Shown: positions 8,054-18,079, counted from the stretch's first letter. The stretch: 64,000 nucleotides of DNA from Planctomycetota bacterium (GCA_026692665.1 JAPLOF010000058.1:1-64000); one strand, 5' to 3'. Made by a program: numbers and translations. Notes: generated by a model from the letters alone, not told the origin.

Positions 8054-10303
8054 ATGGCCGATTCGCAGGCGGACAGGGGAGCCGGGAACGGGCTCTGGGA
8101 CTGGCTGGCGCGCGGCGTGCTGCGCGCGCTGCTCGCACTCGTTCGGATCGTGTATCGCATCCGCGTCGAGGGCCTCGAGAACCTGCCCCGGACCGGGGGC
8201 GTGCTCCTGGCCCCCAACCACGTGGCGCTCGTGGACGGGCTCGTGCTCCTGGCGGTCCTGCCGCGCCGCGTGCGATTCCTGGTCGACGAGGGTTGGAACC
8301 AGAAGCCCTGGCTGCGGCCGTTCTACCGCGCGCTCGACGTGATTCCGGTCTCCTCGACGGGCGGCCCGCGTGTGGTCTTGCGCGCGCTGCGCGAAGCCGG
8401 CGCGCACCTCGATCGCGGCGAGGTCGTGTGCATCTTCCCGGAGGGCCAGCTGACGCGCACGGGCCAGATGCAGCCGTTCCGCCGGGGCATCGAATGCATC
8501 GCGCGCGGTCGCGGCGCGCCGATCGTCCCGATCCACCTGGACGGACTCGAGGGCTCGCTCTTCGCGGAGACGCGCAAGGAGCCGATCCGCGACGTGCGCT
8601 GGCGCGTGCCGCTCCCGATCGCGATCACGATCGGGCGCGCGCTCCCGCCCGACTCCGGCGTGGCGGTCATCCGCTCGGCCGTCGTCGAGCTGGGCGAGCG
8701 GGCCTGGCGCGCGCGCAGCCGACCTCTGCCGCACCGCGCGTTCGTCACGTCCGCGCGCCTCGCGCCGTTCCGCCTCGCGGTCAGCGACCCCGTGCGCGGC
8801 GACCTGTCGCGCGCTCGGCTCCTCGCAGGTGCCATCGCGCTGGCGGGCGAACGCCGCGCCGCCTGGCGTGCGGCGGGCGACGCGTGCACGCTGCTCCCGG
8901 GCTGGGTGGCGGCCGCGACGACCCAGCTCGCCGCCGCGCTGGCGGGCGTCCCGAGCGTTCCGCTGAACTGGACCGCCGGCGCCTCCGCCGTGGGTTCCGC
9001 AGCGCGCCAGGCGGGAGCGCGGACGGTCCTCTCGAGCCGCGCGTTCCTCGAGAAAGCGCGCATCGAGCTTCCGCCCGGTCTCGAGCCCGTCTTCCTGGAG
9101 GACGTCGTCGCGCGGATCGGCGGCGCGCGACGGATGGCGGCGCTCGGGTTGGCGCTCTGCGCGCCGGTGCGCTGGATCGAGTCCGCGTGCGGTGCCCGCC
9201 GCGCGCCGCGCCGCGAGGACGTGCTCACGATCCTCTTCTCCAGCGGTTCGACGGGTGAACCGAAAGGCGTCCCGCTCACGCACGACAACCTGGCCTCGAA
9301 CGTGATCGGCGCGCGCGAGGTGCTGCACGCCGATCACGGCGACCGCCTGCTGTGGTTGCTGCCGCCGTTCCACGCGTTCGGAACGCTCTCGGCCTGGTTC
9401 GGGATGGTGCACGGCGTCGGGCTGCTCGCCCAGCCCTCGCCGCTCGACGCCGACGCCATCGGGCGCACGGCGGAGGCGAAGCGCGCCACGCTCCTCCTCG
9501 CGACCCCGACGTTCCTGTCGCTGTACCTGAAGCGCGTCGCGCCCGAGCAATTCGGCGCCCTGCGCCTCGTGATGACGGGCGCGGAGCGGTTGCCGGACCG
9601 GCTCGCGCAAGTGTTCGAGGAGCGCTTCGGCCTGCGCCCGATCGAGGGGTACGGGGCGACGGAATGCTCGCCCGTCGTCGCCGCCAGCACGCTCGCCGTG
9701 CGGCGCGCTGGCGTGTACCAGCCTGGATCGCGGCGCGGCAGCGTGGGGCAGCCGCTGCCCGGCATCGCCGTGCGCGCCGTCGATCCCGACACGGGCGCGC
9801 CGGTCCCTCACGGGCAACCGGGGATGCTCCTCGTGCGCGGCGCGAACGTGTTCGGCGGCTACCTCGGCCGGCCCGACCTCACACAGGCCGCCTTGAGGGA
9901 CGGCTGGTACGTCACGGGCGACATCGCGATCGTCGACGAGGATGGGTTCGTCCGCATCACCGACCGTCTCGCGCGCTTCAGCAAGATCGGCGGCGAGATG
10001 GTGCCGCACGGGCGCGTCGAGGATGCGCTGCACGCAGCCGCCGGGATCGACGTGCCGACCTTCGTGGTCACCGCGCTCGCGGACGAGAAGAAGGGCGAGC
10101 GGCTGGCCGTGATCCACACGAGCGATCCGGCGCGAATCGGAGCGATCCTCGAGAAGGTGTCGGCCGCGGGCCTGCCCAACCTGTTCCTGCCGCGAGCCGA
10201 CGCGTTCGTGAAGGTGGATGCCCTGCCGGTCCTGGGCACGGGCAAGACGGACCTGAAACGGGCGCGCGAGATCGCGCAGAGCGCGCTGTCTCCTCGGTCC
10301 TGA
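8054..10303 (+). CDS. PlsC-type acyltransferase fused to acyl-CoA/acyl-ACP synthetase
   Basis: This 749-residue two-domain lipid enzyme has an N-terminal glycerophosphate acyltransferase domain (about 35-220) with the catalytic HX4D (NH56VALVD61) and the 'FPEGQLTRTG' substrate motif. After a spacer comes an AMP-binding synthetase (about 385-745) with the P-loop-like 'LFSSGSTGEPKGV', the 'GYGATECSP' motif, and 'GWYVTGDIAIVDEDGFV' with a C-terminal Lys in 'GTGKTDLKR'. Known Aas proteins reacylate lysophospholipid with fatty acids activated on ACP, and that role is inferred here. The Aas-like forms with an N-terminal MFS lysolipid flippase differ from this one, which has no transporter part. It stands alone, divergent from the gene at 6015. 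Confidence 0.88.
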   Translation: MADSQADRGAGNGLWDWLARGVLRALLALVRIVYRIRVEGLENLPRTGGVLLAPNHVALVDGLVLLAVLPRRVRFLVDEGWNQKPWLRPFYRALDVIPVSSTGGPRVVLRALREAGAHLDRGEVVCIFPEGQLTRTGQMQPFRRGIECIARGRGAPIVPIHLDGLEGSLFAETRKEPIRDVRWRVPLPIAITIGRALPPDSGVAVIRSAVVELGERAWRARSRPLPHRAFVTSARLAPFRLAVSDPVRGDLSRARLLAGAIALAGERRAAWRAAGDACTLLPGWVAAATTQLAAALAGVPSVPLNWTAGASAVGSAARQAGARTVLSSRAFLEKARIELPPGLEPVFLEDVVARIGGARRMAALGLALCAPVRWIESACGARRAPRREDVLTILFSSGSTGEPKGVPLTHDNLASNVIGAREVLHADHGDRLLWLLPPFHAFGTLSAWFGMVHGVGLLAQPSPLDADAIGRTAEAKRATLLLATPTFLSLYLKRVAPEQFGALRLVMTGAERLPDRLAQVFEERFGLRPIEGYGATECSPVVAASTLAVRRAGVYQPGSRRGSVGQPLPGIAVRAVDPDTGAPVPHGQPGMLLVRGANVFGGYLGRPDLTQAALRDGWYVTGDIAIVDEDGFVRITDRLARFSKIGGEMVPHGRVEDALHAAAGIDVPTFVVTALADEKKGERLAVIHTSDPARIGAILEKVSAAGLPNLFLPRADAFVKVDALPVLGTGKTDLKRAREIAQSALSPRS

Positions 10304-10328
10304 TCCCAGCGCGCGTCGTGCGCGGCGC

Positions 10329-10342
10329 GCCCGTCGCCGGGC
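10329..10342. terminator. Small hairpin in a convergent gap
   Basis: In the 57-bp gap between two convergent genes, GCCCG (10329-10333) and CGGGC (10338-10342) form a five-pair stem around TCGC. There is no T-run and the surrounding GC content makes chance stems common. Confidence 0.25.
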
Positions 10343-10360
10343 GGAGCGCCCATCGCGCGC

Positions 10361-12136
10361 TCAAGGGCCCGCAAGCAGCGCCGTCAGCTTCTCGTGCAGG
10401 CGCGCGTCGAGCAGCACGCCGCGGCGTCCTTCGACCTCGACCTCGGCGCGGCGGCTCGCGCCGTGCGCGACGAGGCCGACCACGAGCCGTGAACGGATCG
10501 CGCCCTGCGCCTCGAGCTCGACCTGGATGGGCTCCTCGAGCATCCCGCGCGCGACCTCCGGCAGGCGCTCCGAAACGCGCACGAACAGGAGGCTCTCGAG
10601 CACGTTGCGCAGCTCGCGAGCTTCGACCTCGCCACCCTGCCGCGTCCAGATCCCCTTCGCGTTTCGCGCGAAACGGCGCTCGCCGGCCGCGCCGCGCACG
10701 GTCAGTCCGGAGAGGTCCGATTCGCTCGTCTCCAGCAGCCGCAGCGCGAGCAGCTGCTCGGGATCGCGCATGAGTCGCGAGACGATCGCGGGGTCTCCAT
10801 GAGCCACCGCGGTCTCGCCGGAGCGCTGGAAGAGGACGTCCCTGGCGCCCCCACTGTCCGTGAACGAGCCGCCGAAAGTCCCGGCGGCCTCGCCGTCCTC
10901 GGACACGACGCGCCAGCGCACCGGAGACGGGCCCGGATCGAAGGCGACGCCGCGCGGGAACCCCGTGAGCTCGTAGCGTTCGAGTTCGCCGAGCACATCC
11001 TCCACGAAGCGCGTCTCGGCGCTCTCGGCCGGACCGAACACGCTCGAGCCCGCGCGCGCGGACGCGCAAGTCCAGCCCTTCGCGCCGCGCACGAGGTGAA
11101 CCTCGCCCAGGCTCGATCCGATCTCGAGGCGCTGGATGGCGCTGCGCCGCGCGCGCACCAGCTTGTGATCGAGGAGATCCTCGACGGGGATCGCCAGGAA
11201 CTTCACGTCCTCGGCCGAGATCGGCCAGACGATCGAGCTCCCGGTCCGCGTGCCGAGCCATCCGCCCTCGCGCTGCGTGCCGGCGCGCCCGAGCAGGATC
11301 TCGACCACCTCGGTGTCGATGGTGCCGAAGCGCAGCGCCATCTCGGGCGGGTCCAGGCCGAGCGACTTCAGCGTGCGACTGCCCTCGTCGAACACGGACT
11401 CGTAGCGGTAGGCGACGGTGGACTGGACGTACAGCGCCATGGCTCCCGGATCGAGGAGGCCGGTGACGGGCGCCGTGGCACGCCACGCGCCGCCCTCCTG
11501 CACCGCCTCCAGGGCGAGATCGACACCAGGTCCGGAACCGACCGGCTGGAACGAACCGGTGCGGCGGAACTCGAGCACTGTGCGCGGATCGACGTCGGAG
11601 ATGGAACTCGCGCGCAGCTCGTGCAGTTGCAGGTCCAGCAACGGCTCGAGCTCGCGCACGACGCGCAGCACCTGTCCGCCCGCGCGGGCGAAGATGCGCG
11701 TGCCGTCGAGCTCGACCGCGCCGAACTCCGCGCGCTGTCGCTTCCGCGCATCCCCGACGCCCGTCTCGATGTCGAGCACGAACCGGGGCGGATCCAGCCC
11801 GATCTTCGCGAGATCACCCGCTTCCTCCGCCGGAACGGGCGTTCCGCGCGCGCGAACGGCGCCTTGGAGGATCAGCTCCAGGGGCCCGTCCTCGGCCCGC
11901 GATGCGACGGGGTCGGTGATCCGCCAGGCGCCCTTCGGATCGCGCTCGAACCGCATGTGCAGGTCGCGCTGCACGTTCTCGATCCGGAGCGCGCTCACGA
12001 GGTTCGCGTCGAGCCCCGGGAAAAGGGCCGCGTCCTGGCGCGCCAGGGACTGCTCCTCGCGCTTCGCCGTGCGCAGCGCGAAGAACGCCAGAGCTGCCAC
12101 CGCGACAACGAGAACCGCCAGCGTCCGCCAGCTCAC
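10361..12136 (-). CDS. DUF4340 membrane-anchored protein of an ABC module
   Basis: The 591-residue protein begins with one transmembrane anchor (SWRTLAVLVVAVAALAFFAL) and is otherwise a long beta-rich exported region. It contains repeated 'L.I......W.I..P' units such as 'RFERDPKGAWRITDPV' and 'ARNAKGIWTRQGGEV', typical of DUF4340. It is the last gene of the ABC operon. Its GTG start (12136) overlaps the GldG stop as GTGA, so translation is likely coupled. In other bacteria DUF4340 genes follow GldG genes, and the proteins probably form an extracytoplasmic part of the transporter. The transported substrate is unknown and no catalytic motif is visible. Confidence 0.82.
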   Translation of the reverse strand: MSWRTLAVLVVAVAALAFFALRTAKREEQSLARQDAALFPGLDANLVSALRIENVQRDLHMRFERDPKGAWRITDPVASRAEDGPLELILQGAVRARGTPVPAEEAGDLAKIGLDPPRFVLDIETGVGDARKRQRAEFGAVELDGTRIFARAGGQVLRVVRELEPLLDLQLHELRASSISDVDPRTVLEFRRTGSFQPVGSGPGVDLALEAVQEGGAWRATAPVTGLLDPGAMALYVQSTVAYRYESVFDEGSRTLKSLGLDPPEMALRFGTIDTEVVEILLGRAGTQREGGWLGTRTGSSIVWPISAEDVKFLAIPVEDLLDHKLVRARRSAIQRLEIGSSLGEVHLVRGAKGWTCASARAGSSVFGPAESAETRFVEDVLGELERYELTGFPRGVAFDPGPSPVRWRVVSEDGEAAGTFGGSFTDSGGARDVLFQRSGETAVAHGDPAIVSRLMRDPEQLLALRLLETSESDLSGLTVRGAAGERRFARNAKGIWTRQGGEVEARELRNVLESLLFVRVSERLPEVARGMLEEPIQVELEAQGAIRSRLVVGLVAHGASRRAEVEVEGRRGVLLDARLHEKLTALLAGP

Positions 12137-13731
12137 GTGCTGCGCCTCCGGAGCCACAACGTCAGCAGGCCCAGGCACAGACACAGCCCCGGGAGCAGGA
12201 TCACGGTGACCGTATGGACGCGCGAAACCGGCACGGGGTCGCTGAGGTCCAGCTTGCGCGACTCGCGGTTCGTGGACTCGACCCGCACGCGGTACTCGCG
12301 CGACGCCAACCAGTCGAAGGCGTTCACGACGAAGTCGCGATTCGTCACCAGGAGGTGATTCGCGAGCGCATCGGCGGAGCCGATCGCCAGGATGCGCGAC
12401 TCCGCGCGCGCGGGGTCGCTCGAGGGAAGGGTGGCATCCGGATTCCGGACGGGCGGGAACGCGACCTGCATCGCGAGCGAGTAGCGCGTGCGTTCCGTGT
12501 CGTTCTCGGGCGCGTAGTCGTAGCGGTCGGTGCCGTCGATCGGGGCCTCCAACCAGGACTCCGGCGCGGAACGCAGGAGGTCGAGAACGCGCGCGCCGCG
12601 CGGCGCCGCGACGCGATCGAAGGCTCTGGATGCGAACAGCATCACGCGCTGGTCGGCCGTCCGCAGCGGATCGGTGATCGGGTTCTGCGCCGGCATGCCC
12701 TCGAAGCCGACCACGGCATAGGCGCATTGCGGGATGCCGGTCTGCAGCCCGCCGGAGACAGACGGCATCGGCATGCACACGATGCCGCTGTCGCGCGACT
12801 TCGCCCCGAACCGCGCCAGCAGAGCCTCGGGGCTCGACTCGCCGCCGACGACGCGCGGTCCGAGGGCCACGAGTGCGCGCCCTCCCCGGTCGACGAAGGT
12901 CGCGAGCTCCGCGAACTCCGCATCGGTGAAGCGCTGATCCGCTCCCAGCACGACGGCGATGTCGGCCGCGGGAAAGGCCGTCCCGCGCGCACCGTTCCAC
13001 GATTGGACCTGGAACCCTTGCGCCTTCAGCTCGCGGGCGAGGAGGACCGCGCCGCGTTCCCCGGGACCGTCGAGATCGAGCTCGCCGTGCCCGGCCGTGA
13101 AGACGACGATGGGTGTCCGCCCCTCCGAGACCTTCAGGATCGCGCCGAGCAGCGCCTCCTCGCCGCGGAAGCCCGCGACCCGCGGTGGCACGACGGGGCC
13201 CTGCCGCGAATCCGCGTTGCCCGGGTCGAGATCCGCGAGGTCGCCGCGGAGGCGCAGCACGTGACGCCGCCCCTCGGACGACACGGCGACGAGTCCACCC
13301 GGCTCGATGACGGCCAGGCCGAGTTCCTGACGTCGCGCCTGGGTGCGCGGCGAGAGCCGGGTCCGGTCCGAGAGGTCGTGATCCTCGACCGCGACGCGTC
13401 CTCCCGACTGGTCTGCGGCGAGGCGCAAGAGGCGCCGCATGCGATCCTGGACCTCGCGGCCCACGATGTGGAACGGCGGCTCGGGCGCGCTGAAGAACAC
13501 GTCCACGGCGATGTCGCGCGGCATCTCGCGCAGGACGCGCACCGTGGCGGGATTCAGCGTGTTCTCCTGAGCGGCCGTCAGGTCGTGGCGCCAGCGCAAC
13601 TCCGATCGCTCGGCGATCCAGGTCACGAGGAGCGTCGCGAAGAGCGCCAGGACCACGGCGACCACGACGCGCGCGCCGATCGAAAGGCGTGAACGCCAAT
13701 CGTAGTCCGCGGACCGGCGTGCTAGCGCCAT
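12133..13731 (-). CDS. GldG-type ABC transporter auxiliary membrane protein
   Basis: The 532-residue protein has a transmembrane segment near residues 18-42 (ARVVVAVVLALFATLLVTWI), a large extracytoplasmic domain, and a second segment at the C-terminus ('VHTVTVILLPGLCLCLGLLT') before a basic tail. 'RHDLTAAQENTLNPATVRVL' resembles the start of GldG family proteins, and 'PIVVFTAGHGELDLDGPGE' resembles the ABC-type uncharacterised transport domain. GldG works with GldA and GldF in Bacteroidota gliding motility; outside that phylum the family is widespread and its role unresolved. The gene overlaps the permease by 10 bp and the DUF4340 gene by 4 bp. Confidence 0.85.
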   Translation of the reverse strand: MALARRSADYDWRSRLSIGARVVVAVVLALFATLLVTWIAERSELRWRHDLTAAQENTLNPATVRVLREMPRDIAVDVFFSAPEPPFHIVGREVQDRMRRLLRLAADQSGGRVAVEDHDLSDRTRLSPRTQARRQELGLAVIEPGGLVAVSSEGRRHVLRLRGDLADLDPGNADSRQGPVVPPRVAGFRGEEALLGAILKVSEGRTPIVVFTAGHGELDLDGPGERGAVLLARELKAQGFQVQSWNGARGTAFPAADIAVVLGADQRFTDAEFAELATFVDRGGRALVALGPRVVGGESSPEALLARFGAKSRDSGIVCMPMPSVSGGLQTGIPQCAYAVVGFEGMPAQNPITDPLRTADQRVMLFASRAFDRVAAPRGARVLDLLRSAPESWLEAPIDGTDRYDYAPENDTERTRYSLAMQVAFPPVRNPDATLPSSDPARAESRILAIGSADALANHLLVTNRDFVVNAFDWLASREYRVRVESTNRESRKLDLSDPVPVSRVHTVTVILLPGLCLCLGLLTLWLRRRST

Positions 13732-14459
13732 CGGCGAGCCTCCACCGCGCGCACGGCGACGAAGACGAAGAAGGCGGTCCAGGCCGCGAAGAACGCGACG
13801 TAGGAGGTGTCGAGCACCCCGGCCAGGAACGAGCCCTTGTGGTGGTCGATCACGTCGACGCGCGCCACGGCGGCGCGAACCCAGGTTTGATCGGAGAGGC
13901 CCGCGAGCAGCGGGGCGGTGACGAACACCAGGTTCAGCACGATCGCGCCGAACGCGGCCACGATGGGCGTCGAGGTCATGGCGCTCGCGCAGAGCCCGAT
14001 CGCCGAGAAGAGCGCGGAGCACAGCACGGCCCCCAGCCACCCGCCGGCGAGCGCGCCCCAGTCCGGTGCGATGCCCAGGCTGGACACGGCGAGCCCGTAG
14101 AGGAACGCCGTGCTCCACAGGAGCCCCAGGAAGACGACGGCCGCCGTGAACTTGCCCAGGACGACGGCCGCGTCGGAGACGGGCGCGGTCAGGAGGAACT
14201 CGAGGATCCCGGTGCGCGACTCCTCGCTGATCATCCGCATCGTGAGGAGGGGCGGGACCAGGATGAGGAGCGCCCAGAAGACCCAGGATTCCCCGAGAGT
14301 CCAGCGCAGGGCGAGGTCGACGTCCCCGCCCGAGGTCTTCAGGTAGAGGACGAACAGCCAGCCCTGGAGCAGCACGGCGATGAAGAGCAGCGCCCAGGCC
14401 AGCGGGCCGACGAAGAGCCCGGCGAGCTCGCGCCGCGTGATGGCGATCCAGCCCCTCAA
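13722..14459 (-). CDS. ABC-2 type permease (GldF-like)
   Basis: The 245-residue integral membrane protein has about six transmembrane helices and the usual ABC-2 order: 'GWIAITRRELAGLFVGPLAW' near the N-terminus, then 'MRMISEESRTGILEFLLTAP', the loop that contacts the ATPase. The start chosen is a TTG at 14459 that overlaps the ATPase stop as TTGA. No in-frame ATG or GTG lies near this junction, and the first helix begins directly afterwards. Translation is therefore probably coupled to the ATPase. With the ATPase, GldG and DUF4340 genes it makes one exporter-like unit of unknown substrate. Confidence 0.85.
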   Translation of the reverse strand: MRGWIAITRRELAGLFVGPLAWALLFIAVLLQGWLFVLYLKTSGGDVDLALRWTLGESWVFWALLILVPPLLTMRMISEESRTGILEFLLTAPVSDAAVVLGKFTAAVVFLGLLWSTAFLYGLAVSSLGIAPDWGALAGGWLGAVLCSALFSAIGLCASAMTSTPIVAAFGAIVLNLVFVTAPLLAGLSDQTWVRAAVARVDVIDHHKGSFLAGVLDTSYVAFFAAWTAFFVFVAVRAVEARRWR

Positions 14460-15676
14460 GGACGCGGAGCTCCACCTGCGTTCGGACCGGTGTCCGCCGT
14501 GGAGGGCGGCGGAGCGTTCGGATCCTCGACGACCTTCGGGACCGAGAGGCTGCGCGTGGCACCGCGGTCGAACGGATTCAGGTTGTAGACGACGCGCGTC
14601 GCCGGAGCGCTGGCGGTCGATGCCGGAGCGCTGGACGCGTGCGCGGTCGCGGCGCTCGCGGGCGGGAGTCCACCGAGCGCGATGGGCACGCTCGCGGGGT
14701 CGCCGGCCGGAGCGGGAGCACGGGCCGGCTTCTCGACCTCGTCGCTCGCCCCGGTCGCGATGCGGGCGAAGATCTGCTCCAAGGTGGGCCGGCGCCACGA
14801 GAGCTCGCGCAACGCCCAGCCGCGCGAGGCCGCGATCGCGCCGACGTCCTCGCGCAGATCCTCGTCGCAGGCGAGGTCGAACTGGTGGTGGATGCCGAGC
14901 CGCCCGTGATCGACCACGTCGCGCACGCCGCGGATCGAGCGCAGCATGCGCAGGGCGACCGCGGGGTCCGCCCCGACGACCGCTTCGAGGCGGATGTGAC
15001 TCGCGCCAGCGAGCTTCGCGACGAGCTCGGCCGGCGTGCCGTCGGCGGCGATCCGGCCCTTGTGCACGATCACGACGCGCGGACAGACGGCTTCGATCTC
15101 GGGCAGGATGTGCGACGAGAGCAGCACCGTGTGGCGATCGCGCAGGGCCTGGATCAGCCCGCGCACTTCGAGGCGCTGCATGGGATCGAGGCCGCTCGTC
15201 GGCTCGTCCAGGATCAGGACCTCGGGCCGGGGCAGGAGCGCGACGGCCAGACCTGCGCGTTGGCGCAGGCCGCGGGAGAGGTTCCCGACGAGATCCCGGC
15301 GGCGGTCTGTGAGCCCGACCTGCTCCAGCGCCTCGTCGATGCGGCTCGCGCGCTCGCGCCTCGGGATCGCGTGGAGCCGCGCCTGGAACTCGAGCATCTC
15401 GACGACGCGGTGCTCGCGGTAGAGCGGCACGCTCTCGGGCAGATAGCCGATGCGACGGCGCACCTCGAGCGACTCGCGCAGGACGTCGAAGCCCGCGACG
15501 CGGACGGTTCCGGAACTCGCCGGCAGGTAGCCGGTCAGGATCCGCATCGCCGTCGTCTTCCCGGCGCCGTTGGGCCCGAGGAAACCGACGACCTCGCCCT
15601 TCGCCACCTCGAAGGAGACGTCGTCGAGAGCGCGCAGCGAGCCGAAAGTCCGCGTGAGATGGGAGACCGAGATCAC
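14456..15676 (-). CDS. ABC transporter ATP-binding protein (GldA-like)
   Basis: The 406-residue ATPase starts at GTG 15676 ([20 protein letters not shown]). Residues about 1-225 are the nucleotide-binding domain: Walker [10 protein letters not shown], signature LSRGLRQR, Walker B with the following glutamate ([13 protein letters not shown]) and the H-loop ('[11 protein letters not shown]'). A C-terminal extension of about 180 residues includes the DUF4162-like region common to ABC-2 ATPases, then a Pro/Ala/Ser-rich tail ending '[14 protein letters not shown]'. The tail is unusual for the family and could be a flexible link. First gene of the four-gene operon, so its promoter should lie in the 436-bp gap to its right. 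Confidence 0.92.
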   Translation of the reverse strand: MISVSHLTRTFGSLRALDDVSFEVAKGEVVGFLGPNGAGKTTAMRILTGYLPASSGTVRVAGFDVLRESLEVRRRIGYLPESVPLYREHRVVEMLEFQARLHAIPRRERASRIDEALEQVGLTDRRRDLVGNLSRGLRQRAGLAVALLPRPEVLILDEPTSGLDPMQRLEVRGLIQALRDRHTVLLSSHILPEIEAVCPRVVIVHKGRIAADGTPAELVAKLAGASHIRLEAVVGADPAVALRMLRSIRGVRDVVDHGRLGIHHQFDLACDEDLREDVGAIAASRGWALRELSWRRPTLEQIFARIATGASDEVEKPARAPAPAGDPASVPIALGGLPPASAATAHASSAPASTASAPATRVVYNLNPFDRGATRSLSVPKVVEDPNAPPPSTADTGPNAGGAPRP

Positions 15677-16112
15677 GATGCGGGCAGGGTATCCGCTGGG
15701 CTCCTGGGCTCGAAGGGGTGTGCGGTTCCACGAACCGCGACGTGACTCCGAACCCGCGGGCGGGCGGTTCCCGCGCCGCGTGCGAGGAGCGGAGGAGGAC
15801 GCCGGAGATCTGGACCTGGCAGACGAAGACGCCCCGGCGTCCTTGGGGTTTCCCGTGGAGGCCTTGGCAAGGCGCGTACCAAAGCGACCGGGCCGGCTCC
15901 GCGAGCGTGGGAGCCCGCGCGGGGTGGATGCGACGTGCGCGCCCGCTCGACGCGCGGATCGCGGGCGCACAGTGGAGGTTCGGGCGGCGAGAGCACCGCG
16001 GGCTGGCACTCCTCGAGGACGGCCAGCGCGCCGAGCGTCGCGGCTCCCGCAGACGCGGGGTTCGAATCCCAGGTCCGGCTTGCCCCCCGGCGGCGAGCGC
16101 GGGGGCGAGGCC
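15677..16112. other. 436-bp gap between dnaK and the ABC operon, with a tRNA T-arm-like stretch
   Basis: No convincing coding region is visible on either strand. The gap should contain the ABC operon promoter on the minus strand and the dnaK terminator. On the plus strand, 16056-16072 reads as a tRNA T-arm: a 7-nt loop TTCGAAT flanked by CGGGG and CCCAG (four of five pairs, one G-A mismatch). A matching 5' acceptor strand, D-arm or anticodon arm could not be found upstream. It is either chance, helped by the palindrome TTCGAA, or the 3' remnant of a tRNA gene. Confidence 0.3.
16082..16106 (-). terminator. Hairpin after dnaK
   Basis: Seven bases after the dnaK stop, GCCCCC and GGGGGC form a six-pair GC stem around a loop of about 13 nt. 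There is no clear U-tract, so this is a probable rather than certain intrinsic terminator. Confidence 0.4.
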
Positions 16113-18029
16113 TCAGGTCTTCACTTCGAAGTCCGCGTCGACGGGCTCGTCGGGGCCGGCCGAGCGCGCTCCCGTCGCCCCGGAAGCCGGGCCCGCGGCC
16201 TGGGGACCGCCCGCGGCAGCTCCGGCCTGGGCGTGGACCGCCTGGCCGATCTTCTGCGCCTTGGTCTGGAGGTCGTTCAGCGCGCGGCGGAGCGCCTCCG
16301 CGTCCTCGCCCGCTCCGGCCGTCTTCAGCGCGTCGCGCGCGGCCTCGATCTCCTTGGCGTCGGCCTCGGAGATCTTCGCACGGTGCTCGGCCAGCTGCTT
16401 CTCGACCTCGTGCACGGCGTGGTCGCCCTGGTTCTTGAGATCGACGAACTCGCGCTTCTTCTTGTCCGCGGCGGCGTTGACCTCCGCGTCGCGGCGCATC
16501 CGCTCGATCTCGTCCTTCGAGATGCCGGACGACGATTCGATGCGGATCGCCTGCTTCTTGCCGGTGCCCTTGTCGGACGCCGAGACGTTCAGGATCCCGT
16601 TCGCGTCGAGGTCGAACGTGACCTCGATCTGCGGCAGGCCGCGCGGAGCGGGCGCGATGCCCTCCAGGTTGAACTCGCCCAGGAGGCGGTTGTCGCGGGC
16701 GAACTCGCGCTCGCCCTGGAAGACGCGCACGGTCACGGCCGGCTGGTTGTCGGACGCGGTCGAGAACGTCTGGCTCTTGCTCGAGGGGATCGTGGTGTTG
16801 CGCTCGATCAGGCGCGTGCACACGCCGCCGAGGGTCTCGATGCCGAGCGAGAGCGGCGTGACGTCCAGGAGGACGACATCGCGCACTTCACCCGAGAGAA
16901 CAGCGCCCTGGATCGCGGCGCCGAGCGCCACGACTTCGTCCGGGTTCACGCTCTTGTTCGGTTCGCGGCCGAAGACCTTCTTCGCGAGGGCCTGCACGGC
17001 GGGCACGCGCGTCGAGCCGCCGACGAGGATGACGTCGTCGATCTTGGACGGGTCGAGGCCGGAGTCCTTCAGCGCCTGCAGGCACGGTCCCTTCGCGCGG
17101 TCGACGAGCGGCTCGATGAGGCTCTCGAACTTCGCGCGCGTGATCGCTTGCTGGAGGTGCTTCGGACCGTTCGCGTCGGCCGTGATGAACGGCAGGTTGA
17201 CGTCGGTCTGCGGCATGCTCGACAGGTCGATTTTGGCCTTTTCGCAAGCTTCCTTGAGGCGTTGCATCGCCATCGGATCCTTGCGCACGTCGATCCCGGC
17301 GGACTTCTTGAACTCACCGGCGACGTAATCGATCAGCACCTGGTCGAAGTCGTCGCCACCGAGGTGCGTGTCGCCGTTCGTGGCCTTCACCTCGAAGACC
17401 CCGTCGCCGATCTCGAGGATCGAGATGTCGAACGTGCCGCCGCCGAAGTCGAAGACGGCGACCACGCCGCTCTTCTTCTTGTCGAGGCCGAACGCGAGGG
17501 CCGATGCCGTCGGCTCGTTGATGATGCGCTCGACGGTCAGGCCGGCGATCGAGCCGGCGTCCTTCGTCGCCTGGCGCTGCGCGTCGTTGAAGTAGGCAGG
17601 GACCGTGATGACCGCGCGCGTGACCTTCTCGCCCAGGTAGGCCTCGGCGGCCTCCTTGAGGTACGAGAGCACCTTGGCGCTGATCTCGGGCGGGGTCAGG
17701 CGCTTCGCGTCGATCTCGACCTTGACGAGCTCGTCGGCGCCGCCGGAGAGCTTGTACGCGACGAGCTTCTCCTCGCTCGCGACCTCGTGGTGCCGACGCC
17801 CCATGAAGCGCTTGATCGAGGCGATCGTGCGCGTCGGGTTCGTCACCGCCTGCCGCTTCGCGGGCGCGCCGACGAGCGCTGCGCCGTCGGCCTGGAAGGC
17901 CACGACGGACGGCGTGGTGCGGCCACCTTCCGCGTTGGGGATGACCACCGGGGCCCCGCCCTCCATCACGCAGACGACGGAGTTCGTGGTGCCCAGGTCG
18001 ATGCCGATGATCTTGCCTGCTTGTGCCAT
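16113..18029 (-). CDS. dnaK: Chaperone protein DnaK (Hsp70)
   Basis: The full-length, 638-residue Hsp70 binds hydrophobic peptides in an ATP cycle with DnaJ and GrpE. The N-terminal phosphate loop is GIDLGTTNS; '[20 protein letters not shown]' and '[12 protein letters not shown]' complete the ATPase domain (about 1-385). The substrate-binding domain includes '[14 protein letters not shown]', and the helical lid ends in a Gly/Ala-rich linker and the tail DADFEVKT. No dnaJ, grpE or hrcA lies nearby, and no CIRCE repeat precedes it. Instead a sigma-54-type promoter sits about 50 bp upstream, behind an NtrC-like activator gene. Planctomycetes often have several dnaK copies, so this may not be the only one. 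Confidence 0.96.
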   Translation of the reverse strand: MAQAGKIIGIDLGTTNSVVCVMEGGAPVVIPNAEGGRTTPSVVAFQADGAALVGAPAKRQAVTNPTRTIASIKRFMGRRHHEVASEEKLVAYKLSGGADELVKVEIDAKRLTPPEISAKVLSYLKEAAEAYLGEKVTRAVITVPAYFNDAQRQATKDAGSIAGLTVERIINEPTASALAFGLDKKKSGVVAVFDFGGGTFDISILEIGDGVFEVKATNGDTHLGGDDFDQVLIDYVAGEFKKSAGIDVRKDPMAMQRLKEACEKAKIDLSSMPQTDVNLPFITADANGPKHLQQAITRAKFESLIEPLVDRAKGPCLQALKDSGLDPSKIDDVILVGGSTRVPAVQALAKKVFGREPNKSVNPDEVVALGAAIQGAVLSGEVRDVVLLDVTPLSLGIETLGGVCTRLIERNTTIPSSKSQTFSTASDNQPAVTVRVFQGEREFARDNRLLGEFNLEGIAPAPRGLPQIEVTFDLDANGILNVSASDKGTGKKQAIRIESSSGISKDEIERMRRDAEVNAAADKKKREFVDLKNQGDHAVHEVEKQLAEHRAKISEADAKEIEAARDALKTAGAGEDAEALRRALNDLQTKAQKIGQAVHAQAGAAAGGPQAAGPASGATGARSAGPDEPVDADFEVKT

Positions 18030-18079
18030 GTGCTTCTGGTCCTCGATCCACGCGGGGTGCGGCGCGGACGCCCGGCGGA

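Noticed and set aside
15985..16080. A complete tRNA gene or tRNA-Sec in the dnaK-ABC gap
   Set aside because: Only a T-arm-like stretch is present. No acceptor partner, anticodon arm or UCA anticodon could be found.
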